Below, in pieces: positions 43,060 through 57,005 of a DNA stretch of 64,000 bases. Position 1 is the stretch's first letter, and every line of letters starts with the position of its first letter. This DNA is from Malaya genurostris (Eukaryota > Arthropoda > Insecta > Diptera > Culicidae). The stretch covers positions 165,154,382-165,218,381 of the forward strand of contig NC_080570.1 in the NCBI RefSeq assembly GCF_030247185.1. The letters run 5' to 3'. The position numbers and the translations under genes were made by a program. Below the pieces are notes generated by a model, which had not been told where the DNA came from, did not search any database, and saw only the letters and a list, made by a program, of their open reading frames with translations.

Positions 43060-43440
43060 TTTTATTCGTATTCTTGTCATCCAGTTATGTCTCGGACATT
43101 ACTCACCCGTCTTTTTTTTTTAATGCAATTAGCAAACAAAGAAGATAGAAGCTAGTCCCAAAACTTCACCTTGAAAAGTAAAGTCGTCACTATCATCAAG
43201 CTCATCAAGTAAGGGAGCATGCAGCGATCCTCATACAATTCTGATAAATCTGATACAATAATAGTATTACGATAGGAGCAGCTTACGAATAACGAATTAC
43301 AAATAACGAATAACGAATTACAAATAACGAATAATACTAATACGAATGATTTTTTTTATATTCAGACGTGTGAAAGAAGCATGTCAGTTTTATTCGTATT
43401 CCTTCAGTTATGTCTCTGTCATTACCCATCCGCTTTTTTC
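43060..43440 (-). repeat. two partial ends of the shared-ends family
   Basis: Reverse-strand copies of the terminal motif: GACGGGTGAGTAATGTCCGA (ending at 43112) and GCGGATGGGTAATGACAGAG (ending near 43433). The first may share the palindrome at 42836-42849 as its other end, giving a very short internally deleted element; the second has no recognisable partner. Confidence 0.55.
43281..43343. repeat. short AATAACGAATTAC tandem repeat
   Basis: About 60 bp of CGAATAACGAATTACAAATA repeated, with small variants. It lies between two terminal fragments of the shared-ends family. Confidence 0.8.
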
Positions 43441-43490
43441 ACATAACTGATAACTAATCAAGCCTGATTAGTCTACAACGATTCTGGTAG

Positions 43491-44005
43491 CTTGGAAGAT
43501 TTTTTTTGTAGCTTGGAAGATCTGATTCAAAGTCAGCATGTGTAATGAGCTGATTACACATGCTGACTTTGAATCAGATCTTCCAAGCTACAAAAAAAAC
43601 TGTGACTTTGATCTGGTAGAACTCGATCATTTGTAGAAGGGTTTCACACGAAAGAGAAAGAAGTTGGACTACTGGGTGATAGAACTGAAAAATAACCAAC
43701 CGAGAGTTCATTATGAAGTATGTGCCCATTACGGTTATTTTGTAACAACATTTGAGTTGAAATACGATTATATTTCAGTGAGTTTTTTGGTTTTTTCGCC
43801 GTTTGAAAGAAGAATTTGATTTCCTTCCTTGAGAGCAGGAATTGGTTTCTGAAGTTTCTTAAGAACCTTAGAAAGTTTTCAGAAAGGTTTAGAATGTGGT
43901 TTAATTATGTTTAATTTCTTCTTGTAAATCCTTTCGTAGAGAGGTTTCTCACGGAAGAGATATAAGTTGGACTACTGGGTGATAGAACTGAAAAATAACC
44001 GACAG
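43491..44005 (-). pseudogene. rearranged Juan-like retrotransposon pieces
   Basis: The minus strand matches Juan-like ORF2 in shuffled blocks: the endonuclease region (TCTTCCGTGAGAAACC and CACCCAGTAGTCCAACTT) occurs twice, near 43625-43690 and 43940-44000. Between them, 43740-43930 matches the start of the reverse transcriptase region at 21000-21280 (AAACCAATTCCTGCTCTCAA). A palindromic duplication of the SELITHADFES region lies at 43501-43598. No usable frame remains. Confidence 0.75.
43501..43598. repeat. perfect 46-bp inverted repeat with 6-bp loop
   Basis: Left arm 43501-43546 and right arm 43553-43598 are exact reverse complements (arm contains GTAGCTTGGAAGATCTGATT and CAAAGTCAGCATGTGTAAT), separated by GAGCTG. 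The sequence derives from the endonuclease region of the Juan-like element (compare 20595-20630). A transcript would form a long hairpin. Confidence 0.95.
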
Positions 44006-44034
44006 TATGGTGTTATAATTTAGGATTTACTGTT

Positions 44035-44150
44035 AGTTTTCATTGTAATGTTAAGCCTAAATGTATCTGTTGGATCATTGTAATCTGTTGATACAAGTGA
44101 TGAGGAGGTTTTATGCCTGCTGAAGAGAGAGATAGCCAAATTTCATCTCC
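44035..44150 (+). repeat. retrotransposon 3'-tail-like repeat
   Basis: ATCATTGTAATCTGTTGATACAAG and GGAGGTTTTATGCCTGCTGA then AGAGAGAGATAGC match 30070-30130. I infer a 3' region shared by one retrotransposon family in this window. Confidence 0.5.
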
Positions 44151-46379
44151 ACCGGGCATTTCCCAGCTAAATTAGATTTAGATCATTGTTCGATATACGC
44201 TTACCAACTCGGTGCTGTTGTAGAACTGTGTCTACCAGTCGTATCTTTTTCCAAAAAAATCATCTTTTCTGTGAGTTTCTCATTCCATTGGCTTCTTCAA
44301 TATATGTTTTCACTTAGTCATTGCAAAATTGGATCAAAAATGCCTTTTACGAGATAATCGATTTCGTTTTTAAGCCTATTTTAGGGACTTTTTCCAAAAA
44401 CTGTTAAGGCGAAATATTTGTTGTATTTCATTACCTTTTCAAAAACATTTGAACAAACTTTGAATCATTGTCGAAGTGATTATACAGAAACGAAAGAAGA
44501 AAAAAAAAAGAGGTACTCCACTGCTGACATGATTCCGATTATTTTGTTTATCTGAAACCAAAAAAAAACATAATACCATATATATTCGTGCTATCTCAGA
44601 CTCTGTTCTGAACTAAAATTAAGAAAAAAAATTTATTTTTGTTTGGAAAGCTTCAAATAAAAAAATCTTTTTCCTTTATATATAAGTTCTAAAACAAAAA
44701 CTAATGAAGAAATCTTCTCTTAGTTCTATTTGAAGTTTCAAATGTGGTAAAGATGGGGTAGAAATTCGAGCAGAAACAAGTTTTCGAGATATCTAAGGCA
44801 GCAGTTTGAAAAAATCGTGTTTTGAGAAAAAAAAAGTTGAGTGGACTAAAAGCAAGTCCAGAATACAAAATTCTGAATTCTGTTGATGCAAATTGTCCTT
44901 TTTGGCAATGAAGTGTACGTATGCAAAATTTGAGTCAAATCAAAATACCCAAAAAAAAATATTGAAGAAAAAGATCGTGATTCCCTTTCAAGTGAGTCGT
45001 GAAGCGGACATATCTAAATGTTCTAAGGGATTTCCTAATTTTCAACTCGTTTTCGTTTTTTTAATCAAAATATTATTACATACTTTTCAGTCATTTCTGA
45101 ATAGTGAAAAAAAACAACAGTTTCGGGCAAAGACTTCAAGCATACAAATCCGCTGCAATTGTACTGAGCAAATTAGTTAAAACCTTGTTGACACCTTTTG
45201 ACTTCTCCCACGAAATTTACCACACGAGTAATATGCGAAAACCAGACTCAATTCACAAAACTTCCATAACCCGTCAATGAATGGTATTTTATTTTTCGAA
45301 GCCACTCAAGAAAACTTTCTGTTTGACAGTAGAGCAACCTAGTTTTCACCGTAATCGCCGCCTGCTGCGATCAACACGTTCTTTGGAAACAAACATGAAG
45401 CCTGAACCCATTCGCCGGAATCAGCTTTCGTAGAAAGGTGCAGTAGCCTGTGTGTTTTTCCAATGTCTGTTGACAGTTAAATTTTACCTTTAAAAAGTTA
45501 AAGTTGCTACAGTTTGGTTGGCTCTCATAACTTTATGACGCGTTTTAAAACTAAATAGACTAAGTATCGACGAAACTTTCTACCAGTCAACTGAAGTGAC
45601 AGACACCGAAAGTGCGCTGTATCAATCCCGTTCCACCACATGTCATAGCTCATTAATGATTTAACAGATTTGCAATTTTAATCTTCAATTGCACCGTACC
45701 GAAACACATCGAACGGGTGTTTTCAATATGCAGCTGCGTCACCCGCAGAGTCTAAATAAACCGATCTGGGGCAGTTATCTAGCGAAACTTTAGTTTCACC
45801 CCCGTCGCTGCACTGCGCTGTCATAAAGCAGTCAGTGCACATGTTTGCATATAATTATTAACTTTTCCCACACACACACACACACACACACGAACATACA
45901 CAAGGCACATTAGGTGTTATCGGAAATACACCCGGCGACAATCTTTGGCTGTCACCCAACGGCACAGGCGGTGCTTTTCCCATTTGCTCTGGTCGGATTT
46001 CGGGGGAAAAAAAAGATCTCATTGTGAATTGATGCTTCAAATATTCGGAGCAGGCACGAATTGTCAGTTATGTCTGCACTAATGTTAAGATATGGGAAGT
46101 TTGAAATATGCACTGGGCGATGTCGGAATTCTGATGTCTTCTTAAACTTAGACAGTTTGCATTTTTGACCCAGATTTCTTTTTGAAAATTAGATTGAAAT
46201 TGTTAAAAATCAGACTGACTGAAGCTCAAAACAGAATCCGAGTAGGCCAATTATCGATCGATGTTTGTAAACACTGCAGTGTTTACTGATGAGACACTCT
46301 TGCTTTTTAATATTCTGACTGTGTTTAATCCCATTCTAGAACCCCGCAAAACGAAATTTATCCCTATATATAGAACATG
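44151..46379. other. spacer without a recognised gene
   Basis: AT-rich to about 45200, then more balanced. A (CA)n run of about 24 bp lies at 45870-45891. Nothing coding or repetitive was recognised; frames at 44893-45180 and 45858-46040 have no domain. Confidence 0.4.
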
Positions 46380-50185
<3,806 letters not shown>

Positions 50186-50346
50186 TGGTCAATTGATTGG
50201 TCTCGTCAAAACATTTATTTTTCCTTAACGGCCAACGTTTCGAAGGTCATACCTTCATCTTCATGGTGTAGTCGTTTGGCCCTGACGAAAAATAAATGTT
50301 TTGCCGTTAACGAAAAATAAATGTTTTGACGACAAACCAATTGACC
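50186..50346. repeat. inverted repeat around TTCGAAACGTTGGCC-type core
   Basis: GGTCAATTGATTGGTCTCGT then CAAAACATTTATTTTTC at the left is mirrored by GAAAAATAAATGTTTTGACG then ACAAACCAATTGACC at the right. Between them the reverse strand reads GATGAAGGTATGACCTTCGA and AACGTTGGCC, wording I associate with the terminal regions of Penelope-like retroelements. No coding part is nearby, so the family is tentative. Confidence 0.5.
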
Positions 50347-50579
50347 ATTGAAACACCGGAAAAGGTAGCAGACGTGAAACTTTTGTCTTCCAGATATGGT
50401 GGCTTCGAGACTATGTACGAGCAGTTTGATTATCCTTGGTTATAGATAGTTTCCTGATCAATTTTTCGCAAGGCTAACCGTAATGAACAAGTTTTTTTAC
50501 TTATGATTAGCTGATTGTCGTAGATGACCAGCGATTTACATGGAATCTTCATGTAGTGAACAAAAGTTACGTACCGCGT

Positions 50580-50760
50580 ATAAAAACCGTGTAAATTCGG
50601 AAATTCGCGTAAAAATACACCTCAAAATTAAAGATTTTTTTTTGTTGATTCCAAATATCTTAGAAATGCATGAAACGTCTAAATCTTGTGTAATTTCGAA
50701 AACAAAATTTTTTTTTTGAAAAACTCATCCTTTGGCTCTATGAAAAGTATGTCAAAATAG
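50580..50760. repeat. minisatellite family, fourth locus
   Basis: CGTATAAAAACCGTGTAAAT, ATTCGCGTAAAAATACACC and TTAGAAATGCATGAAACGTC followed by TGTGTAATTTC belong to the ATGCATGAAACGTC family at 18.2, 25.7 and 40.9 kb. Confidence 0.6.
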
Positions 50761-53216
50761 TCCCAGAAAAACTATGTCATAACCTTGTAATGTGAACCTT
50801 TAAGACTAAATCTTCCACACACCTCAGACCACACGCGCCCTTCCACAAAAACCTAGAAACCTACATAAAATAAAAACATTACCTACATGAATCCAACTAA
50901 AATGTCAGCACTTGCACTTTCCGGTGGCCCAGCGAAAAACGCCATGGTCGTAAAGTTCGACTACAGAAACAAGGAAGCATCAAGTTTCAAATTGCTATGT
51001 CATCGAAAACAGAACACTAAACAAAACATCCTGTGTCAGGTCCCTCTTCTCCATGTCCCTCATGCCCCACCATCGACCACAATCGATACCAGTCAGCAGG
51101 ACCTAGAATGACAGTAACTCAGCAACACACACTAATTCAAACCGACACTCACGAGAATAACCCAACATGCTATCGCCCTCTCCTCTCCGTATCACACCCG
51201 CTCACGCTCATCAAGAAGCTTTACTTCCTCTCTTACCCACAAAATAAACAATGGCCGACACGACACAACGAGTCCCATTGGTTAAACCCAATTTACATTG
51301 CGCGTTCTAACTCCTCCCTCCGGATCTACTCAGAGATCCTAACTGTTAGAATTAATTAGCTAGGCTAGAAGAGGATAGGCTGTATAAGTGAACGAATCTC
51401 TCATAATAAAAAGATTTTGTGAAGTACCTGCTAAAAAGTGCTTTTTATCAGTTTTCAATCGTTCCGATTTATTAATCTTGGCTTGATTACTTCGAAACAC
51501 ACCAAAGACCACAAAAAGTTTACTCGAATCCATATCAGCATGGCCAAACACGCACCCGAAGTGAGCTGGCGTTCGAGTTTTTACTCCGGAGTCAACATGC
51601 CAGCGGCAGGAAATTTTTTTCATCAGCAGAATTCTCAACAAAATGCCTAAAAGATGACCTGTACATCATCTGTTCATTCCTTGTGGCGTCTGTTAGTTCA
51701 TATTCTCCATTTTCTGGTTAGCCATTATTGGCAATTTAGACATTGTGAAGTGAAGTTTTTTTCTATAATTTCTTTCACCGTTTTGTCTCTTAAAAAATGT
51801 TCTACAGGAGAACAAAAATCGTTTTCTCTGCATTCAACAGTTGGCTGTTAATGTGTTTTTATCATTTATTAAGACCCGGATTTAACCAACAATCCAGGTT
51901 GTCAAATCATAACCAAAAACTCTGCTCTGTGTTTTAAAACTTGACATGACTATGAATGGATGTAAAATGAAAGTGTCTTTATTCAGTAACAGTTTTCGCC
52001 GTATTTAACACTACGTGTAATAACTCGTGTATACCTGCTTTCTATTCCAACGGTGAGAAACATTGAGTATCTAGCTGAGCAAGCCTCTCTCATATTCGTT
52101 AATTGTAGATTTCTGTGCTTAATAAATTTTTACCTGTTGTTCATCGATGCTATTTTCACAACTGAAAAGTTGTTCTCCAACGATCGACTGATTTGTGCTG
52201 TATTGCTACCATTTAAAATACTCATATATTTCTAGGCAGCCAGCTGCCCAGACAATAAATTTACCATACACTAATGCTGTTAACTATGTTGCGAATAATT
52301 TTATGCTTTGGGTTGAAATCTAACAGTCGAGTCGTTATGTGCTTCGTCGTGAAAAATAACCCTGCCTTCTGTTTCAGTAAACTGAGAATTGAATCTAATT
52401 AGGAATTTAATTTGAAGTAAATTGGGTAGGGAACCCGATCTGGAAGGATTGGCAGTGTCATTAGAATCGTACCACCAGCAATGCAATGGTTATGTACACT
52501 CTGAATCGCCTGCGAAGTCTGTTGAAACAGAGGGTCAAATTCCGCTACAGGAATGTAATACCAAGACTTTGCTTGGGTAGGGAATTGAACCTATAAAGAC
52601 TAAATGAAAAGCGATGAGAGGCATTTTATAAGGCTCGATAGTTATTTTCAGATACTGGAAAAAATATTCCGAAAATAAGCAAGTTTCAGTTTTAGTTTTC
52701 AAAAAATATTTCTGTATAATTTGTATTTGTAATTCAAGCCAAGAGCTCAGTTTCAGTATCCGCCTATCTGTGAAAAGCTGCAAACTAAATCAAGTAAAAC
52801 GAAATTCTTTCACAAAAATTGCTTCAACATTGAATCAATCCGCACAGGAAGCAGTTTTGCTGCGGGACGTTCGCAGTGCGAGTTTCGATTCAAACAAGAC
52901 CGGATTGCGTTATCCAGCTGCTAGTCACTTGCATTGGAGCCGAAAACCGAAAAGTGGACAACAATTCTATAAATTAGCCTTTCTAAGGGCTATAGATGTT
53001 AACAAAAAAACTTGTGAAGGTTAACAGTCTGATAGATTCTAGTTAGAAAATTCTCGAATACGAATATAATTTAATTGGATTTTTTGTGTATTGGTTTGAA
53101 TGTGTTTTGATGGTTCTAAACTATGAGTATTTTTAATTGAGCAATATGAGGGAGACACATTTGTGCATGTTTTTTCAAGACGATTAATTTAGTCAATTCG
53201 TTCATTCTTTGTTACA
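50761..53216. other. spacer; C-rich block at 50810-51350 without assignment
   Basis: 50810-51350 is markedly C-rich on the plus strand compared with its neighbours and contains two overlapping frames (50887-51111, 51033-51359) without recognisable domains. TGTTAGAATTAATTAGCTAG at 51343 could be an LTR start, but I could not find a second copy or a matching end. Downstream to 53216 nothing was recognised except the dispersed repeat at 52810-52940. Confidence 0.35.
52810..52940 (-). repeat. dispersed repeat, inverted partner of 36215-36345
   Basis: GCAGTTTTGCTGCGGGACGT and TCGCAGTGCGAGTTTCGATT are the reverse complement of the 36.3-kb copy. Identity is high over roughly 110 bp, then falls off on both sides. 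Confidence 0.65.
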
Positions 53217-53429
53217 GATCAAAATCTTTGGTATGATGACAATACTTCACCTGAACTTTCTAGCAAAACTTTTTTTATGTTTAGACAAAATATTATGAAC
53301 GCGGATGTGAACAATCCAGCCGAGTCTCGTGTGGTTACAATCGTTCAAGGAGTCCCAGGTGACCCCTCGCTCAAGAAAAGCGAAGAAATGGAACCTGTTT
53401 AACGCTTTTTCAAGTGCAATCATATTCTT

Positions 53430-53985
53430 TTGTTTCGTGCCGTTGTGAGACTTCAAGGCAGGACTCCTAAATTTCAAGGCAAGAAAGGTGCCAAACTGTG
53501 TCAAGAAATTGTACCGCGAGTAATCGGTGCAGTCGAAAGGCATATTAACGGACGTCGAGACGTACATTAAAGTGGACGCCAAGTAGATCCTTGACCTGGA
53601 GTTCTCGTCGGCAAGTCTCGTCTGTCTCCAGATGTGTCTACTGCTGTTCTTTCGGCCCCTCGAAGGTGACACTCTATTTTGGTCGGATTTGGCATCATGC
53701 CATTACGCGAAACCAAAGCCAACGATTTTGTTTTTTTTTTCGCCGCAGAAAGCATTTGCCGTGAGATTCGCCAGAGCTTCTAACAGAAAAATCCAGGACA
53801 AGGTTCGGAGAACAAGCGAATTCATCAAAAACGATAAAGATTTGAAGAGTGAATTGATGAAAGTGTGGAAGAAAGAAGGCGCAAGTGCTCCAGTGAGCAA
53901 CTTTGCAAAAACACAGCTTATATTAGTTTATTATTTTCCTGAGAATATCCGACTTAAAGATTTTTTTTTTTTGTTCATTTCTGTG
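53430..53985 (+). pseudogene. second ITm-type (Tc1/mariner-related) transposase relic
   Basis: The plus strand carries LQGRTPKFQGKKGAKLCQEI (linker), then VETYIKVDAKQI, matching the DDETYIK-D first-aspartate motif with the aspartates lost, and GDTLFWSDLASCHYAK, the second-aspartate motif. A large internal deletion removes most of the sequence between them. The region after it (KIQDKVRRTSEFIKNDKDLK) does not align clearly with the usual PPN.PE..PIE end, so the glutamate is gone. It is a different element from the three DD37E copies, which have YSKSTVEWY here. The frames on the minus strand are shadows. Confidence 0.7.
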
Positions 53986-54179
53986 TTTTAAGTTTTGTTC
54001 GAGTACAGTCTTTACAATGACAATTTTCAGCATCTCACCTATTTTTCGTGGCCATTTTGGGCAATGAAGTGCAATCGGTGAGGCGGCACATGTTCAACAA
54101 ATTAAGAACGGGTTTCGAATATATGATCAAATGAATAATCAGAATGAATCTTCAGAATTTACCTAATTGCCAAATTTAG

Positions 54180-54480
54180 TAAAATTGTTCAAAGGTGTAA
54201 CATCTTTGTCCTTCTTTAATTCAGGGTGATTGATACCTTTTTCATAGAGAAATTTTATTGTGAAGGAGGGGGTCGGAAAATGTCATCTCCATTTCTTTAA
54301 GAAATGCTTTAAAAAGACGATGACTATTTCGGCCGGAAATGATGGCATTGACGACGCCTGTCACACACGATTCAGATTCATATTCAGAACAATTTTTAGT
54401 ATTTCTTACTAAATAAATACCAGTCCCGTATGGGATTAAAGAGCCGAAGCGTCGCATCCAAAGAGCCGCAAACTATTAAA
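54180..54480 (-). pseudogene. hAT/ZBED-like transposase fragment
   Basis: The minus strand reads VVNAIISGRNSHRLFKAFLK followed by EMEMTFSDPLLHNKISL. This resembles the V-N-x-I-R-x-R-x-L-x-H-R-x-F-K and D-x-L-L-H-N-K-V-R-W-L-S stretch of hAT-type transposases and the ZBED/GTF2I-repeat proteins derived from them. The RWLS block that should follow is lost. No zinc finger or dimerisation region is visible nearby, so this is an isolated remnant. Confidence 0.5.
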
Positions 54481-54589
54481 CTATACTAGCAGTATTCGAA
54501 ACCGGAATGCATATAAATTTATACAAATTAATAATCAAAAATATTTCATAGTAATAATGATTTGAGTTCTCTAAATTTGTGAGCCGAAT

Positions 54590-57005
54590 CATCTGTCCAG
54601 TGTCCTATCTACCATCTTTTTTCCTGAATTCTACCTTGCTTTTTCTGTTTTGTCTACTACTTCCTGTCTTATATATTCTGTTTTATTTTTGTATTTTGTT
54701 TCTATCGTTTATCACTATTCACTCGTATTTTATCTTCTGTCGTTTGTCTTTCTAATAATTTGTCTTCTGTCATCTCTTCTCATTCTTTTATTTTAGGTTT
54801 TCAGTCTTTTCTCTTCTGTCTACTCTCTTTGGCTTTATGTTTCCCGTATTTTGTCGTTTTCTAATTTCTGTCTTCAATCGTTTTTCTGCTGTCTTTCGTC
54901 TTCTGGATCTTCTCTGGTAATATCTGCTGCCTTTTATCTTCTGTCGTTTGTCTTCTTTTTTATATATTTTCTGTCTAGTAGCTTTTACCATCCGTCTGCT
55001 GTTTTCTGTCATTAGTTTTCAGTTTTCTTTGTTCACTTTTCTGTTTTCTATCTTCTGTCTTTTTTCAGCTGCCTTCCGTATTTAGTCTTCTGCCTTTAAT
55101 CTGGTTATGGTAGAATATTTTGTCGTTTGTGGATTATTTTGTACTTTCAATTTTTATATTTCTACTTTCCGGATTCTAACATTTGTTTACTGTCTTCTGT
55201 CATCAGTTTTCAATTTTATTTTTTCTGTTTGCTATCTTCTGATTTTTCTCAACTGTCTTCTGTATTTAGTCTTCTAGCTTTTAACCAGGTTATTGTAGAA
55301 TATTCGGTTATTTGCCTTTTATTTTGTACTTTCAATTTCTATGCCTTTATTTTCCGGAATCTGACATTTGCTTACTATCTTCTGTCATCAGTTTTCAATT
55401 TACTTTTCTCTGTTTGCTATCTTCTGATTTTTCTCACCTGTCTTCTGTATTTAGTCTTCTGCTTTTTAACCAGGTTATTGTCGAATATTTTGTTATTTAC
55501 CTTTTATTTTGTATTTTCAGCTTCGTTATGCTTCTACTTTCCGGTATATGACATTTGCTTTTCTTTTTTCTGTTTGTTACCTTCTGTCTTTTTTCACCTG
55601 TCTTCCGTATTTAATCTTCTGTCCTTTATCTGGTTATGGTAGAATATTTTATCATTTGTCTTTTATTTTGTACTTTCAATTTTTATGCTTCTATTTTCCG
55701 GATTCAGACATTTGTTTACTGTCTTCTGTCATCAGTTTTCAAATTTCTTTTTTCTGTTTGCTATCTTCTGATTTTTCTCAACTGTCTTCTGTATTTAGTC
55801 TTCTGCCTTTTGTCCATGTTATTGTAGAATATTTGGTTATTTGCCTTTTATTTTATACTTTCAATTTCTATGCCTTTATTTTTCGGAATCTGACATTTGC
55901 TTACTATCTTCTGTCATCAGTTTTCAATTTACTTTTTTCTGTTTGCTATCTTCTGATTTTTCTCATTTGTCTCCTGTATTTAGTCTTCTGCCTTTTATCC
56001 AGGTTAATGTAGAATACTTTGTTATTTACCTTTTATTTTGTATTTTTAGCTTCGTTATGCTTCTACTCTCCGGATACTGACATTTGTCTACTGTCTTCTG
56101 CCATCAGATTGCAATTTTTTTCTGTTTGCTATTTTCTGTCTTTTTTCAGCTTTCGTATTTAGTCTTCTGTCTTTTATCCAGATTATTGTAGAATATTTTG
56201 TCGTTAGTGTTTTATTTTGTACTCTCAATTTCTATGCCTTTATTTTCCGAAGTCTGACATTTGCTTACTGTCTTCTGTCATCAGTTTTCAATTTTATTTT
56301 TTCTGTTTGCTATTTTCTGATTTTACCCAACTGTCTTCTGTATTTAGTCTTCTGCCTTTTAACCCGGTTATTGTAGAATATTTTGTTATTTGCCTTTTAT
56401 TTTGTACTTTCAATTTATATGCCTTTATTTTCCGGAATCTGACATTTGCTTACTATCTTCTGTCCTCAGTTTTTAATTTACTTTTTTCTGTTTGCCATCT
56501 TCTGATTTTTCTCAACTGTCTTCTGTATTTAGTCTTCTGCCTTCTATCCAGGTTATTGTAGAATACTTTGTTATTTACCTTTTATTTTGTATTTTTAGCT
56601 TCGTTATGCTTCTACTCTCCGGATACTGACATTTGTCTACTGTCTTCTGCCATCAGTTTCCAATTTTTTTTCTGTTTGCTATTTTCTTTTTTTTTCAGCT
56701 TCAGCTTTCGTATTTAGTCTTTTGTCTTTTATCCAGATTATTGTAGAATATTTTGTCGTTAGTGTTTTAATTTATACTTTCAATTTATATGCCTTTATTT
56801 TCCGGAATATGACATTTGCTTACTATCTTCTGTCCTCAGTTTTTAATTTACTTTTTTCTGTTTGACATCTTCTGATTTTTCTCAACTGTCTTCTGTATTT
56901 AGTCTTCTGCCTTTTATCCAGGTTATTGTAGAACATTTGGTTATTTGCCATTAATTTTCTATTTCCAGCTACATTATGCTTCTACTTTTCGGATTATGAC
57001 ATTTT
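54590..57005. repeat. ~185-bp pyrimidine-rich satellite array
   Basis: From about 55100 a unit containing TTATTGTAGAATATTTTGTT, CTTTTATTTTGTACTTTCAA, TTTCCGGAATCTGACATTTG, CTTCTGTCATCAGTTTTCAA and TCTTCTGTATTTAGTCTTCT repeats every 158-190 bp, with landmarks near 55290, 55477, 55630, 55821, 56006, 56185, 56368, 56552, 56741 and 56928. Two variants (TATGCCTTTATTTTCCGG and ATGCTTCTACTCTCCGG) are interspersed, a higher-order pattern. 54590-55100 is a shorter-period version (TTTCTGTCTTC). The frames here are leucine/phenylalanine-rich artefacts that shift phase because 185 is not a multiple of three. Confidence 0.85.

Noticed and set aside
43281..43343. Regular spacing of a short repeat, considered as a CRISPR array
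   Set aside because: The repeats are contiguous with no unique spacers, and the sequence is eukaryotic.
50810..51420. Possible solo LTR beginning TGTTAGAATTAATTAG with AATAAA downstream
   Set aside because: No matching terminal CA end, target duplication, or second copy was found in the window.
53247..53672. 141-codon minus-strand frame
   Set aside because: The plus strand of the same region encodes ITm transposase motifs, so the frame is a shadow.
55127..56561. A series of long open frames rich in leucine, phenylalanine and cysteine, looking like multi-pass membrane proteins
   Set aside because: They arise from the 185-bp pyrimidine-rich satellite, change phase from unit to unit and overlap each other.
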